A stretch of 64,000 nt of DNA from Qipengyuania_C sp046254955 (GTDB lineage Bacteria > Pseudomonadota > Alphaproteobacteria > Sphingomonadales > Sphingomonadaceae), in the NCBI RefSeq assembly GCF_046254955.1, contig NZ_JBJXRG010000001.1, positions 1,426,001 through 1,490,000 of the forward strand, read 5' to 3'. The position numbers and the translations under genes are program-made. The notes under the pieces are model-generated. The model made no database searches, had not been told where the DNA came from, and saw only the letters and a program-made list of their open reading frames with translations. Below, in pieces: positions 25,801 to 35,094 of the stretch; position 1 is the stretch's first letter, and every line of letters begins with the position of its first letter.

Positions 25801-27084
25801 GCGGGCGACACTGGCGCTGACGGGTATCTGGATTCGGTCCGCATCGATCCGTGCTTCCCCTTCGGCCCGCAGGTTCTCGATCCCCATTTCATCGAGGATG
25901 AGGCGATTGGCATTGAGCTGGTATTGAACCGTCGGCGCCGCGAATGCGCCATCGAGCACAATCCTGCCGCGCAGGCCGCTTCCGCGCAGATTTTGCGCCA
26001 ATGCAGAAGGTCTAAGCAGAACGAAGGACGCATTGAGTTCTTCGAACTGGCTTTCACCCAAATCAGCGATTCCGTTGGTGTTCACCCGCATTGCCGCGCT
26101 GGTGAGGCTTCCGGCGAGGTCAAGGCGGCGACCTTCGGCCTGCGCTTCGATATCGACCGTCATTTCTGGCCCAAGCAGCGCGGCGGTCGGCCCTTCGAAC
26201 AGGCTCGCCAGACGCGCGGGGCCTTTGACTCCCAGTGTACCGTCGCGCGCGGTTAGCGCGAGTTGCGCAATCTGCTGCGCACCCGAACGAGCCGTGAGCG
26301 CTCCGTCCCACTTGGCCCAATCCCCGCCGCCCGCGACGCGGATTCCCAATTCCTCATTGATGCCAGCAATTGCAGCAATGACGCCGCCCGACGGGGCGAC
26401 CAGTTCAAGATCCAGCTTCAGCCGGTTTTCTTCTGGAACAGCGTCAAGCACCAGCGCCAAACGGTCTCCGCCCTCATCCGAGCTACCGCCGATCGTGCGC
26501 CCGTCAAATTCGAGCTGCGCCCTGCCATCTGCGATCCGGGCATTGCCCGACATGATCGCCACTTGCCGCTCGCCCGTGACCTGAGGTTCGACCACAAAGC
26601 GCTCGATCGTGAAGCTTCCGATATCGATGTCGATGTCGGGCAACAGCGGATCGTCCGGATCCGTCTCGTTCAGCTCGGGGATGCGTTGAAGGCGCACCAC
26701 TCGGCTGTTGAGCGAATGGATGTCGATGTGACTGCCAAGATAGGCTGCCGGATTCCAGTCCAGCTCGACCCGTGGGGAGGTGAGGAAAACCCCTTTCGGA
26801 TCCGACAGCGAGACATCGTGGAGAACCATCGCGCCATAGATCGAGCCTTCGATCCGGCCGATGCTCATACTGATGCCGCTTTCGCTCTCCAGCCCTGCGA
26901 TCTGGTCCGAAATCAACCGCTTCCCGGCGCTGGTGTTCAATCCGAATATCAGGGCCGCAACCAGCAGCGCTAGTCCGGCCAGCGCAATTGCCGCCCATTT
27001 CAGCACGATGCGAGCCCTGCCTGATCGTTGCGGCACAGCGTGGTCCTGCGCGTCGGCTTCTGCCAGATCGACATCCTCCGCCAT
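22852..27084 (-). CDS. tamB: Translocation and assembly module protein TamB
   Basis: A 1410-residue protein anchored in the inner membrane by one N-terminal helix (about 25-48, IVLKWAAIALAGLALLVAAL). It spans the periplasm as a long repetitive beta structure (DUF490/AsmA-like) and ends in the conserved TamB domain (LRLDIALEAPNQLSVSG, then INFTGGREVNPSI and PQDEIISRILFG). TamB works with TamA in outer-membrane protein assembly and is now also linked to phospholipid transport. The start overlaps the tamA stop by one base (TGATG). The length is normal for the family. Confidence 0.93.
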   Translation of the reverse strand: MAEDVDLAEADAQDHAVPQRSGRARIVLKWAAIALAGLALLVAALIFGLNTSAGKRLISDQIAGLESESGISMSIGRIEGSIYGAMVLHDVSLSDPKGVFLTSPRVELDWNPAAYLGSHIDIHSLNSRVVRLQRIPELNETDPDDPLLPDIDIDIGSFTIERFVVEPQVTGERQVAIMSGNARIADGRAQLEFDGRTIGGSSDEGGDRLALVLDAVPEENRLKLDLELVAPSGGVIAAIAGINEELGIRVAGGGDWAKWDGALTARSGAQQIAQLALTARDGTLGVKGPARLASLFEGPTAALLGPEMTVDIEAQAEGRRLDLAGSLTSAAMRVNTNGIADLGESQFEELNASFVLLRPSALAQNLRGSGLRGRIVLDGAFAAPTVQYQLNANRLILDEMGIENLRAEGEARIDADRIQIPVSASVARITGLDTVAGGALENIRLTGDLAIDGPRILSDNMRIRSDRIDATLILAADMSSGIYTGAIDGRIDNYRIESVGIFDITTDLDLETERDGFALAGRIGVRSRQLTNESVREFLGGPAVAGADVRYRSDGSITFRNLRLRAPLVTVTGGSGSYSPSGQIALIADADSSRYGPIGIRVAGTIADPRATITAERPGFGIGLANFETAITAAAGGYRLNARGDTDYGPLIADIILGSGEVATMEISSANLGGIDFSGSLRQTPAGPFAGRLVASGNGVDGIATLGAAGPHQEALINLRARNAALGGPAQLRIGSAIVDARVVLRDTPTVAADIQLAGARLWGLTVAAARARIDYQDGNGTARILAEGRSGAPFRVAGNVQMTPDLWRAAIDGRMRGISFKTVKPARIVPRDGEYELLPTTIDIGRGSVRLAGQYGTGLKIQSRLDSVDLEVVNAFMPGLGINGRASGSLDFAQETLTAFPRADARLTIKNFTRTTAVSVSQATDINVVGKLLASGGDARAVFRRRGSVIGRMQASLSPLPPGSGPWLTRLLEAPLRGGVRYNGPADTLFSLAGQPDQRLSGPIGIAADFSCRVSRPCLDGIVRANKLTYENQTYGTRLSDMKVEGRFSGERLEIEQLTAAAGDGSIAATGYVSLASDDGYPMDLRVTLDDARLARSETLDATATGELRLSKSAGADALLSGAILLPDTHYEIVREGAAQVPELSGVRFKPPKGPQRITGDEPADVVPGIFSRLRLDIALEAPNQLSVSGMGLESEWSADFRVTGTSSDPRLSGEVSLIRGSLGFAGRRFELSEGRINFTGGREVNPSILLVATEDIDEIQVNVNVSGRALNPQVNFTSSPGLPQDEIISRILFGSSVENLSAIQAVQLASSLNSLRSSGGGLNPLGKLRSATGIDRLRILGPDEANGRGTALAAGQYLTDDVYIELVTDARGFTATQIEVSLTPALSVLSRAGGSNGTDVNVRYRINY

Positions 27085-29390
27085 CAGAAGGCCTGGCCGA
27101 TCGAGAGATAGAGGTTGATGCGCGATTCACCGGGGCGGCGATCCAGAGGCGTCGCGATGTCGACCCTCAGGGGGCCGAAGTTGGTGTAATAGCGCGCTCC
27201 GAGGCCGGCACCGATCCGCAGATCGGAAAGATCGGGGAACTCGTCACGGTAGGCCTGCCCTACATCGACAAACGCCACGACGCCAAAGTTGCCAAAACGA
27301 TAGCGCACTTCGGCGGCAGCTTCATTGACGCTGCGCCCGCCAATGGGGCGGGACACGAGCGGATCGTCGGTTTCTTCAGCATCATCGGGATCGAACCTGG
27401 GATTGGGCTCGAGTGACTGGGGCCCCAACTGCTGGAAGCCGAAGCCGCGTACCGACCCGCCGCCGCCCGCATAGAAGCGGCGCGAAGGCGCGAGATCGAA
27501 CCGCGCCGCACCCTGGATCGTGCCGACGCGTGCGCGGCCTGCGATGACGATCGAGTCGCTTATCGGGTAATAGGCCGAGCCATCGAGGCGGACCCGGACA
27601 TATGGAGAGAAATTGCCTTGGAGCGACCCTTCCGGTTCGACGAGTGCGGTAAGCCGGAAGCCGCTGGTAGGATTGAGCAGGCTGTCCGACTGGTCGAAAC
27701 CGACCTGACCGGTGAGGCCGCCGATCAGGAATGTCCGGTTCTCGCGTACGCCTCTGGCCTCGAAAAAATCGTCCTCGACCGTGCCGATGATCTGGGCGCC
27801 GTAGGCATAGGTCAGGCGCTTCTGCCAGATCGGCGTGGAATCGTAACTGACGCGAGCAGCGAGTCGTCCGGTAAAGGCCTCGAACGCATCGTAGCTGCTG
27901 TGAAATGCCTCTGCCACCGCTTCGAAGGTGCGATCGCGCCGTCCGGCGTTGGCACGGCGGAAAGTCCCGCTCAGCCCTTGCTCGGCGGTGCCAAGCGTAG
28001 CGCTGGCAATGACTGCGCCTTCTGGAGGGAACAGGTTGCGGTGTGTCCAACTGCCCGAGACGCGTGCGCCTTCTCCTGTGCCAAAACCGGCGCTCGCGGC
28101 AATCGTACGCGGCGGACCGGCATCCTGCTCGACTGCAATCTCAACGTACTCGGTTGCGCCCTCGGCGATCTCCCCGGTTCGCTGCGGCCGCACGGTTACC
28201 GTGCTCAACAGGCCGGTCGCGACCAGCGCCTGGCGCAAATCGTCGACCTTGCGGCTGTCATAGAGTTCACCCGGTTCGAAACGCGCGAGCACATCGATAT
28301 GCTTGGCGTCGAACGCGAGATCTCCTGTTGTCGTAAACCCGCGGAACCGTGCTCTCGGTCCGATGTTTACGGGAAGGGTGTAGACGCCTTCCTTGGTGTC
28401 CTGATCGAGCAGGATATCGCGCTCACCCACTTCGGCGAATGGATAACCCTGCTCGGGCAGCGCAATCGCCACCTGCGCCTCGGCACCCTGGACCCGGGTC
28501 GCGATAATCGGCTCGCCCACTTGGAGCGCGAGGTTCTCCGATATCAGATCAGTTGGCTCGGTGGGCTCCGCAACGATTTCGATGGCGGAGAAGGTGTAGC
28601 GCGAGCCCGGAGAGACTTGGAGAAGGGCCGCGAGCGGTTGCCCGTTGGCGGCGCCCGAGCGATCAATCCGCGTGCTTATCGTGGCCTCATACCAGCCCTC
28701 CGATGCCAGGATGCGTTCGATCAGTTGGCTGTCTTCCTCAAGCCGCGCAGCGACCTGCGCAACATTGGCGGCCTTGCCATCGCCTTTCTCCAAGGCGGAA
28801 AGATCGTTGAACATGTCTCGCACCGAAATCTCGGTCTGCGCGTCGGCATCTTCGATCCCGGTTAGCTCAGTGACATATTCAACTTCGAGTAGTTCGCGAT
28901 CGGCTTCGCTTTCGGCGAATTCTACTGGCTCGACCTCGAAACTTGCCAGCGGCGGCAGCGGTTCGAGCAATTCGGCATCGCGGATCGGGGCATCGCCGAT
29001 TTCTTCGACCGGATCGCCATCGGCGAGGGCGGGGATTACGCCTCCCTCCGGTTCGGACTGGTCTTGGTCCTCAAGCCCCTCTTCCAGGGCAAGGCGGCGC
29101 TCGAATTCCTCGATCGATTCGAGTGAGCGCAGTAATTCCTCATCGTCCTCGATTTCCATTTCTGGAACCGCCTGGGCAAACTCCTCGTCGGAAATGATTT
29201 CCTCGATCTCGGGAAGTTCAGTATCGGCAGGGAGCGGAGGTGGTGAAAGCTCAGGGGCTGGGATTGCCTCTTCCTGCTGCCGGTCCTGCGTTGATGCAAC
29301 AGCCTCAACCGACAATGTCGCGAGACAAGCGCCCACGAATGCGATCCGCCTCGCAGCGCTAACAGCGTCTCGCAATCGGTAAGCCAGCAT
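27084..29390 (-). CDS. tamA: Outer-membrane assembly factor TamA, with a long acidic N-terminal extension
   Basis: A 768-residue Omp85-family barrel protein. A signal-like start (LRDAVSAARRIAFVGACLATL) is followed by an unusual stretch from about 35 to 190 dominated by Glu, Asp and Pro. POTRA domains follow from about 195 (DRSGAANGQPLAALLQVSPG, then PEQGYPFAEVGERDI), and a 16-strand barrel with GARYYTNFGPLRVDIATPL ends the protein. E. coli TamA has 577 residues and no such acidic segment. First gene of tamA-tamB-lipoprotein. Confidence 0.92.
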   Translation of the reverse strand: MLAYRLRDAVSAARRIAFVGACLATLSVEAVASTQDRQQEEAIPAPELSPPPLPADTELPEIEEIISDEEFAQAVPEMEIEDDEELLRSLESIEEFERRLALEEGLEDQDQSEPEGGVIPALADGDPVEEIGDAPIRDAELLEPLPPLASFEVEPVEFAESEADRELLEVEYVTELTGIEDADAQTEISVRDMFNDLSALEKGDGKAANVAQVAARLEEDSQLIERILASEGWYEATISTRIDRSGAANGQPLAALLQVSPGSRYTFSAIEIVAEPTEPTDLISENLALQVGEPIIATRVQGAEAQVAIALPEQGYPFAEVGERDILLDQDTKEGVYTLPVNIGPRARFRGFTTTGDLAFDAKHIDVLARFEPGELYDSRKVDDLRQALVATGLLSTVTVRPQRTGEIAEGATEYVEIAVEQDAGPPRTIAASAGFGTGEGARVSGSWTHRNLFPPEGAVIASATLGTAEQGLSGTFRRANAGRRDRTFEAVAEAFHSSYDAFEAFTGRLAARVSYDSTPIWQKRLTYAYGAQIIGTVEDDFFEARGVRENRTFLIGGLTGQVGFDQSDSLLNPTSGFRLTALVEPEGSLQGNFSPYVRVRLDGSAYYPISDSIVIAGRARVGTIQGAARFDLAPSRRFYAGGGGSVRGFGFQQLGPQSLEPNPRFDPDDAEETDDPLVSRPIGGRSVNEAAAEVRYRFGNFGVVAFVDVGQAYRDEFPDLSDLRIGAGLGARYYTNFGPLRVDIATPLDRRPGESRINLYLSIGQAF

Positions 29391-29635
29391 TCACTCGACC
29401 CTCACCCGTGACGACAAGCCTGTTTATCGACACGCTGCATCCCTCAAGGACTGGCAACATCTTGTAGAATTCAAGGCCTTAGTTGATGCCGCGCCATACT
29501 CGCGCAAAGCGATAGCAGGCGCAAGCGCGAATATGGTGCTTTGACGGAAGACGGTTGGGATCGTCTCGTATTTCGCACTTGTCGCCCGCTCATGGCCAGG
29601 GAATGAAGCCGATCCCGGTTTGTCACACAGAGCAG

Positions 29636-32600
29636 CTAGGCGACCGCCATCAGGCTCGCATTACCGCCCGCTGCGGTCGTATCTATCGATACCGAGAATT
29701 CTTCGAGCAGCCAATCTCGGCGGTACGGTAGGCCTTCGCCGCCCAGTTGGACAATCGGGATGGGTCCGTCCTTTGCAGCAATATCCTCAAGTAGCGGAAC
29801 AATGCTTCGACCCGAATCTTCGATCAGCACTTGGGCAAAGGGATCGGAGGTGCGCCAATTGGCGATCCATTCGATTTGCGCGGCCCGGGCAGGCGGAAGC
29901 TCTTTCGCCAATTCCCGCATTTTCCGGCTCTCTTCGATGATCGGGCTATTGCCTGTAGCAAGGACGATATCAATCTGGGCGTCCAGGCCGTCCACGCTTG
30001 TGGGAAGCAGAAGCACCTGGCCCCGCGGATGGACCGAGTAGAGGTTGCTCTCGCCAACAGGGCCGGGCAGCTCCGTAACTTCGCCGATTTCCGGCGCGAT
30101 ATCCGATAGTCCTCTTACAAGGCGCCCGAGATACAGCGGACCGCCCGCCTTGGGGCCGGTTCCCGACAGACCGCGACCACCGAAGGGCTGAACACCGACG
30201 ATCGCGCCAATTACGTTGCGATTGACATAGACATTGCCGACTTCGGCTGCGGCAGTGACCTGCGCGATGGTCTCGTCGATCCGGCTATGCAGGCCGAAGG
30301 TGAGGCCATAGCCGGTATCGCGGACCTGCTGCATCACCTTGGAAAGATCGCGTCTCTTGTAGCGCAGGACATGCAGCACTGGACCGAATACTTCACGGCC
30401 AAGCTGGTCGATGTTGTCGATGGCGATGATCGTGGGTGCGACGAAAGTCCCGTTCTGACTGCTCTCGTCCAGCGCGAGTTGCTCGATCCCGTGGCCCGCC
30501 TCGCGCATGGCTTCGATATGCGCACTGATCCCGTCGCGTGCCTCTGCGGTGATCACTGGTCCGACATCGTTGCGCAGCTGGTCAGTCGGGCCAATGCGAA
30601 GTTCTGCCAGAGCTCCGCGCAGCATCTCCATCAATTCGTCGGCGATGTCCTCCTGCACACAGAGAATACGCAGAGCCGAACATCGCTGCCCCGCACTGTC
30701 GAAGGCGCTGGCGATGACATCGCGTACCACCTGCTCGGGCAGCGCCGAACTATCGACCACCATGGCATTTTGCCCGCCGGTTTCGGCAATGAGAGGGATG
30801 GGCGATCGATCGGGTAGCGTCCGTTCAGCTAGCTGGCGCTGGATCAGCTTGGCCACCTCGGTCGATCCGGTGAATATGACCCCGCAAGTCTCGGGGGCAG
30901 CGACCAGCGCAGCACCCGTTTCGCCAGCGCCGGGAATGAGTTGTAGCGCTTCCGCGGGCACTCCGGCCGCATGCAGGATCGCAACCATCCGGGCCGCGAT
31001 CAGCGGGGTTTCCTCCGCTGGTTTCGCCAGAACCGTGTTGCCTGCGACCAGCGCTGCTGCGACCTGGCCGGCAAATATCGCGAGCGGGAAGTTCCATGGA
31101 CTGATGCAGACTATCGGGCCGACCGCTTGAGCGCCGCTCAGCTGCTCACGCGCCTGCTGCGCGTAGTAACGCAGGAAGTCGACAGCTTCGCGCACTTCGG
31201 CGATCGCATTGGGGGCGGACTTACCTGCTTCTCGCATAATCAGCCCGAGCGATTCTTCCATTTGTGCTTCGAGCAGGTCGGCAGCTTTTTCGAGCATGGC
31301 TGCGCGGCTGTTTACCGGGGTAGCCGACCAGTCCGCAAAGGCGGCTTGGGCACGTTGGGCAGCGGTGCCACATTCGTTGCGTGTCGCCCAAGTGACCTGC
31401 CCGACGACGTCGCGCCGATCCGCTGGATTGCGTACATCCTTGGTATCGCCGTTCCCGCCATGATTTGGAGCAGCGTACCAGTGGACCTCGGCACTGGCGC
31501 TCAGCATATCGGCCAACTCTGCCAGCACATTCTCGTTGCTGAGGTCGAGGCCGCGCGAGTTCTTCCGGTCCGGGTATAGGTCGTACGGTAGCTTGGTTAG
31601 CGGATGCGTCGCGCCGACCGGTTCGATCGCGACAGCCTCCCTAGCTGGATCACGCGTCAATTCCTCTGGCGGCACGTCCTCGTCCCAAATGCGGTTGACA
31701 AAGGAGGAGTTCGCACCGTTCTCGAGCAGGCGCCTCACGAGATATGCGAGCAGCGTCTCATGCGTGCCGACCGGGGCGTAAATGCGGCAAGGCCGATTGA
31801 GCTTTTTCGGACCCACGACTTCTTCGTAGAGCTCCTCGCCCATGCCGTGGAGGCACTGGAACTCATAATCGCCAAGCGTGAATTCCGGCCCCGCGAGCTG
31901 GTATATTGTCGCCAGTGTCTGCGCGTTATGCGTCGCAAACTGCGGGAAGACGTGATCGCGTGCTGCGAGCAGTTTATTGGCGCAGGCGATATAACTTATG
32001 TCGGTGTGGACCTTGCGCGTAAACACCGGAAAGTCGGCCAGTCCATTGACCTGCGCACGCTTGATCTCGCTATCCCAATAGGCCCCCTTGACCAGCCGGA
32101 CCATGATCCGGTGGCCGGATCGCTGCGCAAGGTCGACAATCCAGTCGATCACAAAGGGGCAACGCTTGCCATAGGCCTGCACTACGAACCCGAGTCCTTG
32201 CCAGCCGGCGAGTTCCGGTTCCATCGCCAAAGCCTCGACGATATCGAGCGACAACTCCAGCCGGTCGGCCTCTTCAGCATCAATATTGAGCCCGATGTCG
32301 TATCCTTTGGCAAGCAAGGCTAGCTCACGAACTCGTGGCAACAATTCGCCCATAACCCGGTCAAGCTGCGCGCGCTCATAACGCGGATGCAGCGCCGAAA
32401 GCTTGATTGAAATCCCCGGTGCTTCGTAAATGCCGCGGCCATTCGCGACCTTGCCGATGGCATGGATCGCACGCTCGTAGTCTTCATAATAGCTCTCTGC
32501 ATCGGCCATCGTCATCGCCGCTTCGCCGAGCATGTCGTAACTGTAGGAGAACCCGAGCTCTTCCTGCTCTCGGGCGCGTTTAAGGGCTTGGGCAATGGTC

Positions 32601-33181
32601 TCGCCGGTCACGAACTGTTCGCCCATCATCTCCATTGCCATGTTGACGCCGCTGCGGATCACCGGCTCGCCCGCTCGCTTGATCAGCCCGGTTAGCGAAG
32701 CGCCAAGGCTGTCTTCCTTGACTGGCGTCACCAGCCTGCCTGAAACAACGAGACCCCATGTCGCGGCGTTGACGAACACCGAGCGATCATCGCCGATGTG
32801 CGAACGCCAGTCACCGCGCGCGATCTTGTCGCGAATCAGCGCGTCGCGCGTGGCATTGTCTGGAACCCGCAGCAGCGCTTCGGCCAGGCACATGAGGGCG
32901 ACGCCCTCCTGACTCGAAAGCGAGTATTCCTTTACCAGGCCATCCACCCCGCCTTGCTGACCTTTCCTGCGAAGTCGCGTCACCAGTTCCAATGCCAGCT
33001 CGCGGATTGCTTCGCGATCACGTTCCGGCAAGCTTGCTGCCTTGAGCAGAGGGCGCACGGCTTCCGGTTCGGGCAGGCGATAGGCAGCGGTTATCGCTGA
33101 GCGTAGCGGCGTCGCTTCGCCGGCTGCCGGGGCGAAACGCGAAAAAGGTTTTTCAAGGCCGGTCCCAGACATGGCTTCCAT
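29636..33181 (-). CDS. putA: Bifunctional proline dehydrogenase / L-glutamate gamma-semialdehyde dehydrogenase PutA
   Basis: Oxidises proline to glutamate in two channelled steps. The 1181-residue protein has the FAD-binding proline dehydrogenase barrel in its N-terminal half (IKLSALHPRYERAQ, IDAEEADRLELSLDI, then RLVKGAYWDSEIKRAQ). The aldehyde dehydrogenase half runs from about 580 (PWNFPLAIFAGQVAAALVAG, catalytic Cys near 832 in SAGQRCSALRI, then KAGGPLYLGRL). A long C-terminal domain follows. It lacks the N-terminal ribbon-helix-helix domain of E. coli PutA, so it does not repress its own gene. The start may be 33181 or three codons later. No putP or Lrp-type regulator is adjacent. Confidence 0.95.
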   Translation of the reverse strand: MEAMSGTGLEKPFSRFAPAAGEATPLRSAITAAYRLPEPEAVRPLLKAASLPERDREAIRELALELVTRLRRKGQQGGVDGLVKEYSLSSQEGVALMCLAEALLRVPDNATRDALIRDKIARGDWRSHIGDDRSVFVNAATWGLVVSGRLVTPVKEDSLGASLTGLIKRAGEPVIRSGVNMAMEMMGEQFVTGETIAQALKRAREQEELGFSYSYDMLGEAAMTMADAESYYEDYERAIHAIGKVANGRGIYEAPGISIKLSALHPRYERAQLDRVMGELLPRVRELALLAKGYDIGLNIDAEEADRLELSLDIVEALAMEPELAGWQGLGFVVQAYGKRCPFVIDWIVDLAQRSGHRIMVRLVKGAYWDSEIKRAQVNGLADFPVFTRKVHTDISYIACANKLLAARDHVFPQFATHNAQTLATIYQLAGPEFTLGDYEFQCLHGMGEELYEEVVGPKKLNRPCRIYAPVGTHETLLAYLVRRLLENGANSSFVNRIWDEDVPPEELTRDPAREAVAIEPVGATHPLTKLPYDLYPDRKNSRGLDLSNENVLAELADMLSASAEVHWYAAPNHGGNGDTKDVRNPADRRDVVGQVTWATRNECGTAAQRAQAAFADWSATPVNSRAAMLEKAADLLEAQMEESLGLIMREAGKSAPNAIAEVREAVDFLRYYAQQAREQLSGAQAVGPIVCISPWNFPLAIFAGQVAAALVAGNTVLAKPAEETPLIAARMVAILHAAGVPAEALQLIPGAGETGAALVAAPETCGVIFTGSTEVAKLIQRQLAERTLPDRSPIPLIAETGGQNAMVVDSSALPEQVVRDVIASAFDSAGQRCSALRILCVQEDIADELMEMLRGALAELRIGPTDQLRNDVGPVITAEARDGISAHIEAMREAGHGIEQLALDESSQNGTFVAPTIIAIDNIDQLGREVFGPVLHVLRYKRRDLSKVMQQVRDTGYGLTFGLHSRIDETIAQVTAAAEVGNVYVNRNVIGAIVGVQPFGGRGLSGTGPKAGGPLYLGRLVRGLSDIAPEIGEVTELPGPVGESNLYSVHPRGQVLLLPTSVDGLDAQIDIVLATGNSPIIEESRKMRELAKELPPARAAQIEWIANWRTSDPFAQVLIEDSGRSIVPLLEDIAAKDGPIPIVQLGGEGLPYRRDWLLEEFSVSIDTTAAGGNASLMAVA

Positions 33182-33377
33182 CGCTGAATGTTCTGCGCTG
33201 GCGTATATCCCCGGCGCCGGTAATCATATCGAGCACCTACGCCTCCCGGTTTGCAAATCAAGATGCATCGGCATTGCCTGTGCCGCTTGGCCACAGGGCA
33301 AACATCAATCGCCCGTAGCAACAGGGCTCTGGGCCGATCGGCGCCCCGTCTATTCGAGCGGTCGCGTAGTCATCATG

Positions 33378-34875
33378 TCACGCTACCAGGACTTCGTTCT
33401 CCGGCATCGCGATATCGTCGGCATTGGCCCAGGTCGAATGTGTCCCGGCACAGATACGTTCTGGCAGGATTATCCGGCACACCGGCCCGGCTTCGATGTC
33501 CTTGGCATCAAGAATGATACATTCGGAGCGGTCTGTATTTACATCGGAGGTGTAGGTGATGATGTAGCCATCGTCTTCCTCCGTGGCGCCAATGCGCGGA
33601 ATGAAGGGGCTCTCGCTGGCGTAGCATCCATCGCCAAGTTCGTAAGACCAGCTCTCGCCGGTTTCCAGATCGTGCTTCACGATCCCCTTGAACAGGAACC
33701 AGTATGGTTCCGGGATGGCGCTATAGGCGTAGCGGTATTTCCGCCCGGCGAATTTCTGGTTGATCATCCCGAACTCGAGGATGCGGTCATCAAGCCGTTC
33801 TTCGGTGGTTTCGCCGGTCTTGAGGTTGAAGCGCCAGCGGTGCAGCTTGGGCTTCATCAAGGCCTTGCGAGAGATAGGCCATCATTCTCTCGAGCCCATC
33901 GGGCGCGTCAGGATAGCTCTTGGGCTGCGGTTCTTCCTGGAAATAGCCGTCGAGTACGATCTCCTCTCCTTCCTCGTACGCGTTGAGCCAGTGCAGCGTG
34001 TAGGTCGGTTCTGCTTCGAACCAGCGAATGTCTTCCGGCTGGCCGTAGCGCGGGATGATCGCGAAGCGCGTTTTCATATCCGGATGGAACTCGACTGCGT
34101 GGACATTGCGCTCGAGAAGTTCCTTGTTCCAGAACAGCGGCATGTCGTTGAGGATCGAATAGTTCTCGGTAAAGGCCATGTCGTGCGGCAGGCGCGGCCC
34201 CGGCAGCGGAATCGGAACGTAATGCTTGAGCTTGTTGTCTGCTCCGACAACTCCGTAATGCATGTAGGGCGCGTGCTTGGAGTAGTTGAAGAACATCAGT
34301 TCGCCGTTCGCCTCGTCCAGCTTGGCATGCGCCGAGATACCATCGAGCGGCACCCACCCCTCGGTACCAAGCTGCTCCATCGTGAAGGGATCGAGCCGGT
34401 ATCCCTCGCCGCACTGGTAGAAGGTCGAGAGGATTTTGCCGGCATGGATCACCACGTCGGTCGACGAGCTGTCCTTGAGCCATTCCTGCGCCCCCCAGCC
34501 ACGACGGGTCGACTTGTGCGGCGGCTCCATCAAACCTGCCCACAGCGAACGACCTGCCTCTTTTTCCGCCTCGAAACCCTTGGTGCGCACGAAGCGGCTG
34601 CGGTAGCTCGCCTTGCCATCTTTGAAACTGATCGAATGGAGAAAACCATCGCCGTCAAACGGGTGATAGCGCCCGATCGGTTCGTGGATCTGGTTCTCGC
34701 CCGTGCGGACATAGACACCTTCGATATCCGTGGGGATTTCGCCGATCACTTCGGCGTCACCATTTGCGAAGGTCGCGTTCCACTCGTTGAAAGTGGGCCG
34801 CCATGCCCCTTTCATATAGGGGTGATCATTGGGCTGGATCGTGGTCCTGATGGTTTCGACGATTTCAGCTGGCAT
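33378..34875 (-). pseudogene. Carotenoid oxygenase (RPE65-like) gene broken by a frameshift
   Basis: Two overlapping minus-strand frames together make one non-heme iron carotenoid/stilbene cleavage dioxygenase of about 495 residues. The first frame (34875 to about 33870) starts MPAEIVETIRTTIQPNDHP after a GGAGCAACAG ribosome site. It carries three of the four iron-binding histidines, in GISAHAKLDE, RLPHDMAFTENY and TLHWLNAYEEG. The second frame (about 33876 to 33378) continues with KPKLHRWRFNLKTGE and ends with the fourth, in CAGTHSTWANAD. The frames join at the run GAGAGATA (33869-33876 on the plus strand). Loss of one two-base unit of that run, or gain of one base, explains the shift. A protein from the first frame alone would lack an iron ligand and be inactive. 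Real mutation and sequencing error cannot be told apart here. Confidence 0.85.
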
Positions 34876-35094
34876 CTGTTGCTCCGTGGTTCCAAATGGC
34901 GGCATCGCCTCTTTCACACTATCATATTCCTGTAGCCGGCAGCAGCAAGATTGTATTGCTAACGTTTTTCGCGGCCCCGGAGAAAGCTTTGCAGCCTTGG
35001 GCAACCATCATTGGTTGCACTTCGCGGGGGCGATTGATCCAGTGTATCTCAGCCTAGATTGCATTGTCACTGGCTGCGTGCGAGCATTGCCTCG

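Noticed and set aside
24949..26256. Open frame of 435 codons opposite tamB
   Set aside because: Antisense image of a conserved gene, rich in Arg, Asp and Ile with no fold pattern.
29636..33181. PutA as a trifunctional self-regulating repressor
   Set aside because: The N-terminus goes straight into the alpha-domain; no ribbon-helix-helix segment is present.
33869..33876. Programmed frameshift or phase-variable switch in the carotenoid oxygenase
   Set aside because: The repeat is only three GA units, too short for typical phase variation, and no slippery heptamer or downstream structure is evident; mutation or sequence error is simpler.
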